The notes beneath the pieces are model-generated. The model saw nothing but the letters and a program-made list of their open reading frames with translations. It was not told the origin of the DNA and made no database searches. From Arthrobacter crusticola (GTDB lineage Bacteria > Actinomycetota > Actinomycetes > Actinomycetales > Micrococcaceae), in NCBI RefSeq assembly GCF_004357995.1, contig NZ_SMTK01000001.1, positions 310,001 through 374,000 on the forward strand: 64,000 nt of DNA, written 5' to 3'. Position numbers and translations under genes: made by a program. This document shows positions 1 to 9,900 of this stretch, piece by piece. Positions within the stretch are counted from its first letter, which is position 1; each line of letters opens with the position of its first letter.

Positions 1-58
1 CCGCCCGTAAGTGCCTGCAGTTTCCTACCTTTCACAGCCTTTCCACCAGGAGACCCTC

Positions 59-733
59 ATGAACACCAATTTCTCGGCCACGGCCGGGTCGCAGGCACCC
101 CAGATGCCCTCAAGCCGCTACATCCTGCCGCAGTTCGAGGAGCGCACGCCCTACGGCTTCAAGCGCCAGGATCCGTACACGAAGCTGTTCGAGGACCGCA
201 TCATCTTCCTCGGAACCCAGGTCGACGACGCCTCCGCCGACGACATCATGGCCCAGCTGCTCGTGCTCGAGTCCACCGACCCAGAGCGCGACATCACCCT
301 GTACATCAACTCGCCCGGCGGGTCGTTCACGGCCATGACGGCGATCTACGACACCATGCAGTTCATTCGTCCGGAGGTGCAGACGGTGTGCCTCGGGCAG
401 GCCGCCAGCGCCGCCGCCGTCCTGCTGGCCGCCGGTGCGCCCGGCAAGCGCCTGGCGCTGCCGAACGCCCGCGTCCTGATCCACCAGCCTGCCCTCTCGG
501 GCGGGCAGGGCGGACAGGCCTCCGACCTGGAAATCCAGGCCAACGAAGTGATGCGCATGCGCACCTGGCTCGAGGACACCATCGCCCTGCACAGCGGGCG
601 CGACACCGAACAGGTCAACCGCGACATCGAGCGCGACAAGATCCTCACGGCGGCCGAGGCCGTCACCTACGGTCTCGTCGACGAGGTCCTGACCTCGCGC
701 AAGATGGTCCAGCCGATGATCAACACGCCGTAA
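59..733 (+). CDS. clpP: ATP-dependent Clp protease proteolytic subunit ClpP
   Basis: Serine peptidase subunit of the cytosolic ClpXP/ClpCP protease; it degrades substrates unfolded by the Clp ATPases. The 224-residue protein has the family triad: Ser117 in GQAASAA, His142 in LIHQP and Asp193 in ERDK. I chose ATG 59 because AGGAG lies 7 bases upstream and the family N-terminus begins near there; an upstream in-frame ATG at 11 would add 16 unlikely residues. A TAA at 8-10 is probably the stop of a preceding gene, typically a second clpP paralogue in actinobacteria, but that gene is outside the window. clpX follows after a strong terminator, so the two are probably transcribed separately. Confidence 0.97.
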   Translation: MNTNFSATAGSQAPQMPSSRYILPQFEERTPYGFKRQDPYTKLFEDRIIFLGTQVDDASADDIMAQLLVLESTDPERDITLYINSPGGSFTAMTAIYDTMQFIRPEVQTVCLGQAASAAAVLLAAGAPGKRLALPNARVLIHQPALSGGQGGQASDLEIQANEVMRMRTWLEDTIALHSGRDTEQVNRDIERDKILTAAEAVTYGLVDEVLTSRKMVQPMINTP

Positions 734-760
734 TCTCCACCGGCCGCTCCCGGCCGCCGA

Positions 761-796
761 TGCCCGTAGTGCCAGGTTTGGCACTACGGGCATTTT
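761..796 (+). terminator. Rho-independent terminator after clpP
   Basis: A perfect 14-bp stem (761-774 with 779-792) with a GGTT loop is followed by TTTT. It separates clpP from clpX. Confidence 0.9.
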
Positions 797-823
797 GGTA
801 CTGATTCGCGGGATCATGTGGCC

Positions 824-829
824 TAGAGT
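824..829 (+). promoter_or_regulatory. Probable -10 element of clpX
   Basis: TAGAGT fits the actinobacterial TANNNT -10 pattern. It lies just after the clpP terminator and about 39 bases before the clpX start. The -35 is weak (TGATTC, 16 bp upstream). Confidence 0.5.
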
Positions 830-867
830 GGAAACAGCATCCAAGTACCACGTAAGGGGACTGACAC

Positions 868-2160
868 ATGGCTCGCATTGGTGAGAGCGCGGATCTGCTG
901 AAGTGCTCTTTCTGTGGAAAAAGCCAGAAGCAGGTGCGGAAGCTCATTGCCGGCCCCGGGGTCTACATCTGCGATGAATGCATCGACCTCTGCAACGAGA
1001 TCATCGAAGAGGAGCTCTCGGAGGTCGCGGACCTCGGCACGTTCGAACTGCCCAAGCCCCGCGAAATCTTCGACTTCCTGCAGGAGTACGTGGTGGGCCA
1101 GGAGCCCGCCAAGCGTTCCCTGGCCGTTGCCGTCTACAACCACTACAAGCGGATCCAGTCCGGCAGCGCCCCGCGCACGGCCGGAACCCTCACTGGCGCA
1201 GCCGGTGCCGAGGAAGTGGAGATCGCCAAGTCCAACATCCTGCTGATCGGGCCGACCGGCTGCGGCAAGACCTACCTGGCCCAGACCCTCGCCCGGCGGT
1301 TGAACGTTCCGTTTGCCGTGGCCGATGCGACGGCCCTCACGGAGGCCGGGTATGTCGGGGAGGATGTCGAGAACATCCTCCTGAAGCTGATCCAGGCCGC
1401 GGACTATGACGTGAAGAAGGCCGAGCAGGGCATCATCTATATCGACGAAATCGACAAGATTTCGCGGAAGAGCGAAAATCCCTCGATTACCCGCGACGTC
1501 TCCGGCGAGGGCGTCCAGCAGGCCCTGCTGAAGATCCTCGAGGGAACCGTGGCGTCGGTTCCGCCGCAGGGCGGACGCAAGCACCCCCACCAGGAGTTCA
1601 TCCAGATCGACACGACCAACGTGCTGTTCATCGTCGCGGGCGCCTTCGCCGGCCTCGAGGAGATCATCGGGTCGCGTGCCGGCCGGAAGGGGATCGGGTT
1701 CGGTGCGCCGCTGAGCTCACTGAAGAACGAGGAAGTCAGCTACGGCGACGTCATGCCCGAGGACCTCCTGAAGTTCGGGCTGATCCCGGAGTTCATCGGC
1801 CGGCTTCCGGTGATCACGACGGTGACCCACCTTGACCGTCCGGCGCTCATGCAGATCCTCACCGAGCCCAAGAACGCCCTCATGAAGCAGTACCAGAAGA
1901 TGTTCCTGCTCGATGGCGTCGAACTGTCCTTCGACCCGAAGGCGCTCGAAGCGATCGCCGACCTCGCCCTGGAGCGGGGAACGGGCGCCCGCGGGCTGCG
2001 GGCCATCATGGAGGAAGTGCTGCTGCCGGTCATGTTCGACCTGCCAAGCCGTGACGATGTCGCCTCGGTCGTCATCACCGCCGATGTCGTCGCCAAGCGC
2101 GCCGAGCCGACGCTGATTTCGCACGACGTCGTCGCCAAGCGCCGCACCAAGTCGGCCTAG
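868..2160 (+). CDS. clpX: ATP-dependent Clp protease ATP-binding subunit ClpX
   Basis: AAA+ unfoldase that recognises substrates and feeds them into ClpP. At 430 residues it has normal length. The N-terminal zinc-binding domain is complete (Cys13, Cys16, Cys35, Cys38). Walker A GPTGCGKT is at 128-135 and Walker B with DE is at 193-194. The ISRKSEN and GFGAP segments typical of ClpX are present, and the C-terminal small domain carries the GARGLR sensor-2 motif. The ATG start has AAGGGG upstream. It sits downstream of clpP as in most bacteria, but a terminator between them and a candidate -10 element suggest its own promoter. Confidence 0.98.
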   Translation: MARIGESADLLKCSFCGKSQKQVRKLIAGPGVYICDECIDLCNEIIEEELSEVADLGTFELPKPREIFDFLQEYVVGQEPAKRSLAVAVYNHYKRIQSGSAPRTAGTLTGAAGAEEVEIAKSNILLIGPTGCGKTYLAQTLARRLNVPFAVADATALTEAGYVGEDVENILLKLIQAADYDVKKAEQGIIYIDEIDKISRKSENPSITRDVSGEGVQQALLKILEGTVASVPPQGGRKHPHQEFIQIDTTNVLFIVAGAFAGLEEIIGSRAGRKGIGFGAPLSSLKNEEVSYGDVMPEDLLKFGLIPEFIGRLPVITTVTHLDRPALMQILTEPKNALMKQYQKMFLLDGVELSFDPKALEAIADLALERGTGARGLRAIMEEVLLPVMFDLPSRDDVASVVITADVVAKRAEPTLISHDVVAKRRTKSA

Positions 2161-2202
2161 TCCCCATTCCCATCCCGTAGAAAAACCGCCAATACCCGGC
2201 AT

Positions 2203-2235
2203 CGGCGCCGTGCCCTGAGGGCACGGCGCCGTTCT
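2203..2235 (+). terminator. Rho-independent terminator after clpX
   Basis: A 13-bp perfect GC-rich stem (2203-2215 with 2219-2231) with a TGA loop is followed by TTCTT. Confidence 0.85.
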
Positions 2236-2292
2236 TATCTGCCGCGGTTCGCCGCGAACAGAACTGTCCCAACCCCAAAAAGGAGTATCCCC

Positions 2293-2907
2293 ATGCAAGA
2301 TTCCGTAGCCGAGAAGGCCGACTTCTGGTTCGACCCGGTGTGTCCGTTCGCCTGGGTGACATCCCGGTGGATGGGTGAGGTGCAGCAGGTCCGCAGCATC
2401 AGCATCGACTGGCACGTGATGAGCCTTTCGGTGCTGAACGAGGGCCGCGATCTTCCGGCGGACTACCGGAGCCTTATGGACTCGGCCTGGGCGCCGGTGC
2501 GTGTCCTGATCGCGGCGGAGACGCTGCACGGCGCCCAGTACACCAAGCCTCTCTACGATGCCATGGGCACCCGGATCCATGTCGACGGAAACCGGGACTT
2601 CGAACTGGTCATCAAGGAATCCCTCGCGGAGGTGGGGCTTCCCGATGAGCTGGCGGACTATGGTTCGACGGACGAATTCGATGCCAGGCTGCGGGCTTCG
2701 CACCAGGGGGCCATCGACCGGGTGGGGGACGACGTGGGAACTCCGGTCGTCGCCTTCAACGGCACCGCCTTCTTCGGCCCGGTCCTCACCCGCATCCCCC
2801 GGGGGGAGGAAGCCGGCCGAATCTTCGACGCCGCCGTGCAGCTCGCCTCGTTCCCCGGCTTCTTCGAGATCAAGCGCACCCGCACCGAGGCCCCCAGCTT
2901 CGAGTAG
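2293..2907 (+). CDS. Mycothiol-dependent nitroreductase-like DsbA-family protein (Rv2466c family)
   Basis: A 204-residue thioredoxin-fold protein of the DsbA/2-hydroxychromene isomerase type. The N-terminus reads FWFDPVCPFAW, matching the Rv2466c group of mycothiol-dependent reductases, in which this motif carries the redox centre. Here only the first cysteine (Cys17) is present; the second position is Ala20. The C-terminus (PVVAFNGTAFFGPVL) contains the family cis-Pro region. A good SD (AAGGAG) precedes ATG 2293. It is a single gene between two terminators and convergent with valS. Its natural substrate is not known from sequence. Confidence 0.82.
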   Translation: MQDSVAEKADFWFDPVCPFAWVTSRWMGEVQQVRSISIDWHVMSLSVLNEGRDLPADYRSLMDSAWAPVRVLIAAETLHGAQYTKPLYDAMGTRIHVDGNRDFELVIKESLAEVGLPDELADYGSTDEFDARLRASHQGAIDRVGDDVGTPVVAFNGTAFFGPVLTRIPRGEEAGRIFDAAVQLASFPGFFEIKRTRTEAPSFE

Positions 2908-2942
2908 GCGGTCGACGCCGCCCACCGGCGGCATCGACACGA

Positions 2943-2969
2943 ACGGCCCCGCGCAGTGCGCGGGGCCGT
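2943..2969. terminator. Hairpin between convergent nitroreductase and valS
   Basis: A 12-bp perfect stem (2943-2954 with 2958-2969) and a 3-base loop lie in the 96-base gap between convergent genes. The T tracts are poor on both sides, so it is probably a bidirectional but weak terminator. Confidence 0.6.
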
Positions 2970-3003
2970 CGTCGTTGCAGGTGCCTGGGGCCGATTCAGA
3001 CGC

Positions 3004-5637
3004 CTAGGCGTCGGCGGGCGTGACCTCGGCGGGAACGAGTTCCACCGCGGAGACGGTCAGGTCGCCGTCCCCCTCGGCCAGGGTGAGGTCGCGCGCATTG
3101 CCGGCGGCGAGCAGGTCGGGAAGGCCCGCCCGCAGGTGCGCCACGCGGGCCGGCGACGCCGTGACGACGGCGGTGGCCACCTCGGTGCGCTGTTTGACCT
3201 TCGCCTCGGACTTCGCCTTGCGCACGCCGCCCAGGGCCAGGGCAACGGAGGTCAGCAGCTCCGGATCGGCGCCGTCGAGGCCCTGCAGGGCTTCGGCCGA
3301 CGGCCACGGCGCGCGGTGCACCGAACCTTCCCGCCACCAGCTCCAGACCTCGTCGGTGGCGAAGGGCAGGAACGGGGCGAACAGCCGCAGCAGGGCGTCG
3401 AGCGTCGTGGCCAGGGCCGTGAGCACCGACTCCTTCGCGTCCTCGCCCGCCGCACCGTAGGCGCGGTCCTTCACGAGCTCCACGTAGTCGTCGGTAAAGG
3501 TCCAGAAGAAGGACTCGGTAAGTTGGAGTGCCCGCGCGTAGTCGTACTTCTCGAACGCCGCCGTCGCCTGCGCCGTGACCTCGCGCAGCTGCGCCAGCAG
3601 GGCGAGGTCGAGGGGCTGGGTGACCCGCGGCAGGGCCGACGGGGAGGCCGAGGCCTCCGTGGCCCCAAGGTTCAGCACGAACTTTGACGCGTTGAGCAGC
3701 TTGATCGCCAGCCGGCGGCCGATCTTCATCTGGTTGATCTCATAGGCGGTGTCGGCGCCAAGCTTTGCCGAGGCCGCCCAGTAGCGCACCGCGTCCGAGC
3801 CGAACTGCTCGAGCACGTCGGTGGGGACCACGACGTTTCCCTTGGACTTGGACATCTTCTTGCGGTCCGGGTCCAGAATCCAGCCGGAGAGCGCCGCGTG
3901 GCGCCACGGCGCGGAGTTTTGCAGGGCGTCGGCGCGCACGGCGGTCGAGAACAGCCAGGTGCGGATGATGTCGTGGCCCTGCGGGCGCAGGTCGAAGGGG
4001 AAGACGCGGGAGAACAGCTCCTCGTCCCGCGACCAGCCGCCGACGATCTGCGGGGTCAGCGACGACGTCGCCCAGGTGTCGAGCACGTCGGCGTCGCCGA
4101 TGAACCCGTTCGGCTGGTTCCGGGCGCTCTCCTCGAAGCCGGGAGCCGGCTCTCCGGCCGGGTCCACCGGCAGGGACTCATCGGAGGGCACGATCGGGTT
4201 CTCGTAATCCGGCTCGCCGTCGGCGTCGAGGGGGTACCAGACCGGCACAGGCACGCCGAAGAAGCGCTGGCGGGAGACCAGCCAGTCGCCGTTGAGGCCC
4301 TCGATCCAGTTCTCGTACCGGGAGCGCATGAACGCCGGGTGGAAGTCGATCTCCCGGCCGCGGGCGAGCAGGCGCTCGCGCTTGTCGGCGTCGCGTCCGC
4401 CGTTGCGGATGTACCACTGGCGGCTGGTGACGACCTCGAGGGGCTTGTCGCCCTTTTCGTAGAAATTCACTGGGTGCAGGATCTTCTTCGGCTCACCGTC
4501 GAGGTCCCCGCTGGCGCGCAGCAGTTCAACGACGGCCTCCTTGGCGCTGAAGATCGTCTTGCCGGCCAGGGCCGCGTAGTTCTCCCGGGCGCGGTCGGTG
4601 GCGATCCATTCGGGGGTCTCGGTGCGGATGCGCCCGTCGCGGCCGACCACGGCGCGGGTGGGAAGCTGCAGTTCGCGCCACCAGGTGACGTCGGTGAGGT
4701 CACCGAAGGTGCAGATCATCGCGATGCCGCTGCCCTTGTCGGGCTTGGCCAGCGGGTGCGCCTTGATCTCGACCTCGACGTCGAACAGCGGGGAGGTGAC
4801 GGTGGTGCCGAACAGCGCCTTGTAGCGTTCGTCGTCGGGGTGGGCCACCAGCGCCACACAGGCGGGCAGGAGCTCGGGCCGGGTCGATTCGACGTGGATC
4901 GTCTGCCCGTTCGGGGCGTGGAAGGCGATGCGGTGGTAGGCGCCGGGCTGCTCGCGGTCCTCAAGTTCGGCCTGGGCCACCGCGGTGCGGAACGTGACGT
5001 CCCACAGGGTCGGCGCCTCGGCGAGGTACGCGTCCCCGGCGGCGAGGTTGGCCAGGAAGGCGCGCTGGGAGACGGCCCGGGAGGTGTCATCGATGGTGCG
5101 GTAGGTCAGGTTCCAGTCGACCGACAGGCCGAGGGTGCTGAAGAGGTCCTCGAAGACCTTCTCGTCTTCGACCGCGACCTGCTCGCAGAGCTCGATGAAG
5201 TTGCGGCGGGAGACGGCGTCGAAGTCGCGCTGGTTCTTCGCGGGCTGGGCCGGCGGTGCGTAGCCGGCGTCGTAGGGGACCGAGGGATCGCAGCGCACCC
5301 CGAAGTAGTTCTGCACCCGGCGCTCGGTGGGCAGGCCGTTGTCGTCCCAGCCCATGGGGTAGAAGACGTTCTTCCCGCGCATGCGCTGGAAGCGCGCCAG
5401 CACGTCCGTCTGGGTGTAGGAGAACATGTGCCCGACGTGCAGCGAACCCGACGCCGTGGGCGGGGGAGTGTCGATCGAGTACACCTCCTCCCGGGTGGTG
5501 TCCCGGCGAAACGCGTACGTCCCGTTGTCCCTCCACTGCTTGGCCAGGCGCGGCTCAAGGCCCTCAAGGGCTGGCTTGTCGGGAACGGTGACGGGCTGGT
5601 GGGCGGGCGTGTCTGTGCCCTGAATGTTTTCGGCCAT
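3004..5637 (-). CDS. valS: Valyl-tRNA synthetase, archaeal/rickettsial-type
   Basis: Charges tRNA-Val in the cytosol. The class I signatures are HVGH at residues 67-70 and KMSKS at 594-598. The segment GLPTERRVQNYFGVRCDPS is typical of the ValRS branch found in archaea, Rickettsia and some actinobacteria rather than the E. coli type. The C-terminus, after the anticodon-binding domain, ends with a short KAKSEAKVKQRTEV segment and about 60 further residues. I do not see the long coiled-coil arm of standard bacterial ValRS. I chose ATG 5637 (877 residues) because GGAAGA lies 9 bases upstream; ATG 5646 is an alternative. It is monocistronic on the minus strand and divergent from the SDR at 5719. 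Confidence 0.96.
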   Translation of the reverse strand: MAENIQGTDTPAHQPVTVPDKPALEGLEPRLAKQWRDNGTYAFRRDTTREEVYSIDTPPPTASGSLHVGHMFSYTQTDVLARFQRMRGKNVFYPMGWDDNGLPTERRVQNYFGVRCDPSVPYDAGYAPPAQPAKNQRDFDAVSRRNFIELCEQVAVEDEKVFEDLFSTLGLSVDWNLTYRTIDDTSRAVSQRAFLANLAAGDAYLAEAPTLWDVTFRTAVAQAELEDREQPGAYHRIAFHAPNGQTIHVESTRPELLPACVALVAHPDDERYKALFGTTVTSPLFDVEVEIKAHPLAKPDKGSGIAMICTFGDLTDVTWWRELQLPTRAVVGRDGRIRTETPEWIATDRARENYAALAGKTIFSAKEAVVELLRASGDLDGEPKKILHPVNFYEKGDKPLEVVTSRQWYIRNGGRDADKRERLLARGREIDFHPAFMRSRYENWIEGLNGDWLVSRQRFFGVPVPVWYPLDADGEPDYENPIVPSDESLPVDPAGEPAPGFEESARNQPNGFIGDADVLDTWATSSLTPQIVGGWSRDEELFSRVFPFDLRPQGHDIIRTWLFSTAVRADALQNSAPWRHAALSGWILDPDRKKMSKSKGNVVVPTDVLEQFGSDAVRYWAASAKLGADTAYEINQMKIGRRLAIKLLNASKFVLNLGATEASASPSALPRVTQPLDLALLAQLREVTAQATAAFEKYDYARALQLTESFFWTFTDDYVELVKDRAYGAAGEDAKESVLTALATTLDALLRLFAPFLPFATDEVWSWWREGSVHRAPWPSAEALQGLDGADPELLTSVALALGGVRKAKSEAKVKQRTEVATAVVTASPARVAHLRAGLPDLLAAGNARDLTLAEGDGDLTVSAVELVPAEVTPADA

Positions 5638-5706
5638 GGTGTCCATTCTTCCATGACGCCAGTGCCTCCCGGCCGCCGCGCCGGGCACCGGCCGGGGGTT
5701 GCTGGC

Positions 5707-5712
5707 TAGAGT
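5707..5712 (+). promoter_or_regulatory. -10 element giving a leaderless SDR transcript
   Basis: TAGAGT ends six bases before the A of the SDR start codon at 5719, so transcription would begin at or next to the ATG. The only SD-like bases (GGTGG) lie too close to the start to work normally. Confidence 0.55.
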
Positions 5713-5718
5713 GGTGGA

Positions 5719-6519
5719 ATGAGCACCGAACCAGCGCCAACTCCTGCCATCGGCTCCCCTTCACGCAGCGCGGACGGGCCCCTGCGCGCCGTCGTCACCG
5801 GCGCCAGTTCCGGGATCGGCGCCGCCACGGTCCGTGCGCTGCGCGCCGCCGGGTGGGACGTCACCGCCGCGGCCCGGCGGGCCGACCGGCTCGAACAGCT
5901 CGCGGCCGAGACGGGGGCACGGGCCGCCGTCGTCGACGTGACCGACCAGGACTCGGTTGACGCCCTGGTGCGGGAGGTGACCGCCGGCGGGGAGGTCAAT
6001 GCGGTCATCAACAACGCCGGTGGTGCGTTCGGGATGGAAACGGTGGCCGAGGCGCGCACCGCCGACTGGGAGCACATGTACAACGTGAACGTGCTTGGGT
6101 CGATGCGCATCACCCGCGGCTTCCTTCCGGCGGTCCGCAGCAGCGGGCACGGCAGCTTCGTGTTCCTCACCTCCACCGCGGCCCTTGCAGCCTACGAGGG
6201 CGGGGCCGGCTACGTGGCCGCGAAGGCCGCCCAGCAGGCGGTGGCACGGACCCTGCGCCTCGAGGAGGCCGCCAACAACGTCCGCGTCATCGAGGTGGCC
6301 CCCGGCATGGTCCACACCGAGGAGTTCTCCCTGAACCGCCTGGGCAGCTCGGCGGCCGCCGACAAGGTTTACGAGGGGGTCGCGAACCCGCTGAGCGCCG
6401 CCGACGTCGCCGACGCCATTGTGTACGCGCTCAACGCCCCGCTCCACGTCAACGTCGACACCCTGGTGTTGCGTCCCCTCGCCCAGGCGGCGAACCACAA
6501 GGTCATCCGCGCCACCTGA
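5719..6519 (+). CDS. SDR family NAD(P)-dependent oxidoreductase
   Basis: Classical short-chain dehydrogenase of 266 residues. The nucleotide-binding motif TGASSGIG is at 27-34, NNAGG follows, the catalytic Ser lies in LTSTAA, and the YxxxK motif is Tyr165/Lys169. The cofactor loop AARRADR after the second beta strand suggests NADP(H). The substrate cannot be inferred. It is divergent from valS and upstream of the ileS T-box leader, and its transcript appears leaderless. No other gene is co-transcribed with it as far as I can see. Confidence 0.88.
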   Translation: MSTEPAPTPAIGSPSRSADGPLRAVVTGASSGIGAATVRALRAAGWDVTAAARRADRLEQLAAETGARAAVVDVTDQDSVDALVREVTAGGEVNAVINNAGGAFGMETVAEARTADWEHMYNVNVLGSMRITRGFLPAVRSSGHGSFVFLTSTAALAAYEGGAGYVAAKAAQQAVARTLRLEEAANNVRVIEVAPGMVHTEEFSLNRLGSSAAADKVYEGVANPLSAADVADAIVYALNAPLHVNVDTLVLRPLAQAANHKVIRAT

Positions 6520-6613
6520 GGTTTTCAGCGGCACCGGTTCCCGGGCTCCGCGGGCAATTTCCGCGGCCCCGGCGGCGCCCGGGCGTAACCTTCGCACCGG
6601 CGCCCGGGCGCCT

Positions 6614-6644
6614 TTCGACACTCCCGCGCGCGGGCGGCTAGACT
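6614..6644 (+). promoter_or_regulatory. Candidate promoter of the ileS leader
   Basis: A TCGACA-like -35 (6615-6620), an 18-bp spacer and TAGACT at 6639-6644 would start transcription near 6651, just before the T-box stem I. Confidence 0.5.
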
Positions 6645-6650
6645 TTGACC

Positions 6651-6946
6651 CATAAGCGTCGAACCGGCAATCACCGGGGAGCTTCCGGAAGAACAGCACG
6701 GCGGGCCCGGCAGGGGCTGCACGGCCCAGTAGAACCGGACGGGTGGGCCCGTCACCGCCTGAAAATGAGTGGCAGCCCTGCGGGGCCGGCCTCCCCGCGG
6801 AGGCCCGGCACGCGGCGGCGGCAAGTGAGGTGGTACCGCGGGTTCCGCTCCCGGTGGCCGGCATCCCGGCCTCCAGGTTCAGAGCACGTCCTCGCAGCAG
6901 GATAACCGCCCCTTGTTCTGTCTCCACCGTTGTTCAGGATGAATAC
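6651..6946 (+). promoter_or_regulatory. Ile T-box riboswitch, ultrashort stem I type
   Basis: The 5' leader of ileS senses uncharged tRNA-Ile. A CCGG / CCGG hairpin (6664-6667 with 6674-6677) exposes the specifier codon ATC at 6670-6672 in its terminal loop. The GGGGAGCTTCCGGAAGAAC segment of stem II follows. The T-box core GAGGTGGTACCGCGG lies at 6827-6841, where TGGT pairs with the tRNA acceptor end. I see no intrinsic terminator with a T tract, only a small TCCT/AGGA pairing near 6889-6900. This fits the translational (SD-sequestering) class known from actinobacterial ileS leaders. The ileS SD (CAGGAT, 6935-6940) and ATG 6947 follow. Confidence 0.9.
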
Positions 6947-9900
6947 ATGCCGCAGATCTACCCCAAAGCCACCTCAGCCACCGACTCCGCCCCGGACGGC
7001 CAGGGCCAGCCCGAAGGCGCCGGCGCCTCGCCGCGCTTCCCGGAGATCGAAGAGCGGGTCCTGAAGTACTGGGACAAGGACGGGACCTTCCAGGCCTCGA
7101 TCGACGCCCGCGACGCCGGCGAGAACGGCTCCAACGAGTTCGTCTTCTATGATGGGCCTCCCTTCGCCAACGGACTGCCGCACTACGGCCACCTGCTCAC
7201 CGGCTACGCGAAGGACCTCGTGGGCCGCTACCAGACCCAGCGCGGCCGCCGCGTCGAGCGGCGCTTCGGCTGGGACACCCACGGCCTGCCCGCCGAGCTC
7301 GAGGCGATGAAGCAGCTCGGCATCACCGAAAAGCGCCAGATCGAGGCGATGGGCATCGATGCGTTCAACGACGCCTCCCGCGCCTCGGTGATGAAGTACG
7401 CGGGGGAGTGGAAGGACTACGTCACCCGCCAGGCGCGCTGGGTGGACTTCGAGAACGACTACAAGACGCTCAACATCGAATATATGGAGTCCGTCCTGTG
7501 GGCCTTCAAGACCCTCTACGACAAGGGCCTGCTCTACAACGGCTACCGGGTGCTGCCCTACTGCTGGAACGACGAGACCCCGCTGTCCAACCATGAGCTG
7601 CGCATGGACGATGATGTCTACCAGGACCGGCAGGACCAGACGGTCACCGTCACCTTCCCGATCCTCGCCGGCGAATCCGAACTCTCGAAGGAGCTGGCCG
7701 GCACCGCCGCCCTCGCCTGGACCACCACGCCCTGGACCCTGCCCACCAATGCCGCGCTCGCCGTCGGGCCCGACATCCGGTACGCCGTCGTTCCCGACGC
7801 CCGCGAAACGCCCGGCGGGACCCCCGGCCGCTTCCTGATCGCCGAGGACCTCCTCGGCGCCTACGCCAAGGACCTCGGCTACCCCGACGCCGCCGCGGCC
7901 GCCGCGGCCGTCACGGCCACCTACGCCGGCACCCAGCTCGAGGGTCTGACCTATGAACCGCTCTGGGACTACCTCGCGGACCCCGAGGCCGGCGGCTACC
8001 GCAACGCGTTCCGGTTCCTCGTCGCCGACTACGTCACCACGACCGACGGCACCGGCATCGTCCACCAGGCCCCCGCCTACGGCGAGGAGGACCAGAAGAT
8101 CTCCGAAGCCGCCGGCATCCAGGTGATCCTCTCGGTCGACTCCGGCGCCCGCTTCCTGCCCCTGTTCGGCACGGGCCCGCTCGCCGAGATCGCCGGCCAG
8201 CACGTGTTCGCGGCGAACAAGCCCATCACCCGGGTGCTCAAGGAGCAGGGACGCCTCGTCCGCCAGGCCAGCTACGTGCACAGCTACCCACACTGCTGGC
8301 GCTGCCGCAACCCGTTGATCTACCGCGCCGTGTCCTCCTGGTTCGTCGAGGTCACCAAGGTCAAGGACCGCATGGTCGAGCTGAACAAGGAGATCAACTG
8401 GATCCCCGGCAGCGTCAAGGAGGGCCAGTTCGGCAAGTGGCTCGCCAACGCCCGCGACTGGTCGATCAGCCGCAACCGCTACTGGGGCAGCCCCATCCCC
8501 GTCTGGCAGTCTGACGACCCCACCTACCCGCGCACCGACGTCTACGGGTCCCTGGCGGAAATCGAGGCGGACTTCGGCCGGCTGCCCCTGAACAAGGACG
8601 GCAAGCCGGACCTGCACCGGCCGTTCATCGACGAGCTCACCCGGCCCAACCCGGACGACCCGCGCTCCCCGGAGGAGGGCGGATCGACGATGCGCCGCGT
8701 CACCGACGTCCTCGACGTCTGGTTCGACTCCGGGTCGATGCCCTACGCGCAGGTCCACTACCCGATGGAGAACGCCGACTGGTTCGCCTCGCACAACCCG
8801 GGTGACTTTATCGTCGAGTACATCGGCCAGACCCGCGGCTGGTTCTACACCCTGCACGTCCTGGCCACGGCACTGTTCGACCGCCCGGCGTTCCGCAACG
8901 TGATCAGCCACGGCATCGTGTTGGGCTCCGACGGGCAGAAGATGTCCAAGAGCCTGCAGAACTACCCGGACGTCTCCGAGGTCCTCGACCGCGACGGTTC
9001 CGACGCGATGCGCTGGTTCCTGATGTCCTCGCCGATCCTGCGCGGCGGGAACCTCGTGGTGACCGAACAGGGCATCCGCGACGGCGTGCGCCAGGTCATC
9101 CTGCCGCTGTGGAACGTGTGGCACTTCTTCAGCCTCTACACCAACGCCGCCAACGGCGGCGCCGGCTACGAAGCGCGCACCGTAGGCGCCGAGGCCGCGG
9201 CGGGACTGCGCGAGCCGCTCGACCAGTACCTGCTGGCCAACACCGGCAATCTGGTCCGGGAGGTCACCGAGGCCCTCGACGCCTTCAACATCAGCGACGC
9301 CAGCGAGTCGCTGCGCCGCTACCTCGACACGCTGACCAACTGGTACGTCCGGCGCAGCCGGCAGCGGTTCTTCGACGAGGACACCGAGGCCTTCGACGTC
9401 CTCTACACCTGCCTCGAGGCCGTGTGCCGGGTCGCGGCCCCGCTGCTGCCCCTGATCTCCGAGGAGATCTGGCGCGGGCTCACCGGCGCGCGCTCGGTGC
9501 ACCTCACCGACTGGCCCTCGGCGTCGGAATTCCCCGGGGCCCCCGACCTGGTGGAGCGGATGGACCGCACCCGGCAGATCTGCTCGGCCGGATCGAGCCT
9601 GCGCAAGGCGGCCAACCTGCGGGTCCGGCTGCCGCTCTCGGAACTGATCGTCGTCGCGCCCTCAGCGGAGGGCCTGCAGGGCCAGTTCACCTCGATCATC
9701 GCCGACGAACTGAACATCAAGTCGGTGCGCCTGATCGACGCCGACGACGCCTCGCCCGAGGAATTCGGCATCACCCAGCGCCTCGCCGTCAACGCGCGCG
9801 CCGCCGGGCCGCGGCTCGGGAAGAACGTCCAGACCGTCATCAAGGCCGCCAGGGCCGGCGACTGGTCCGTGGACGACGCCGGCGCCGTCACCGCCGGCGG

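Noticed and set aside
3898-5709. 603-residue open frame antisense to valS
   Set aside because: Low-complexity Gly/Val/Arg/Asp composition without motifs; it mirrors the codon bias of valS, whose motifs are complete.
6566-6612. GC-rich palindromes between the SDR and ileS promoter as a terminator
   Set aside because: Several alternative pairings but no stable single stem and no T tract; no firm call made.
6974-9502. 842-residue open frame antisense to ileS
   Set aside because: GC-rich shadow with no recognisable domain; the sense strand encodes full IleRS.
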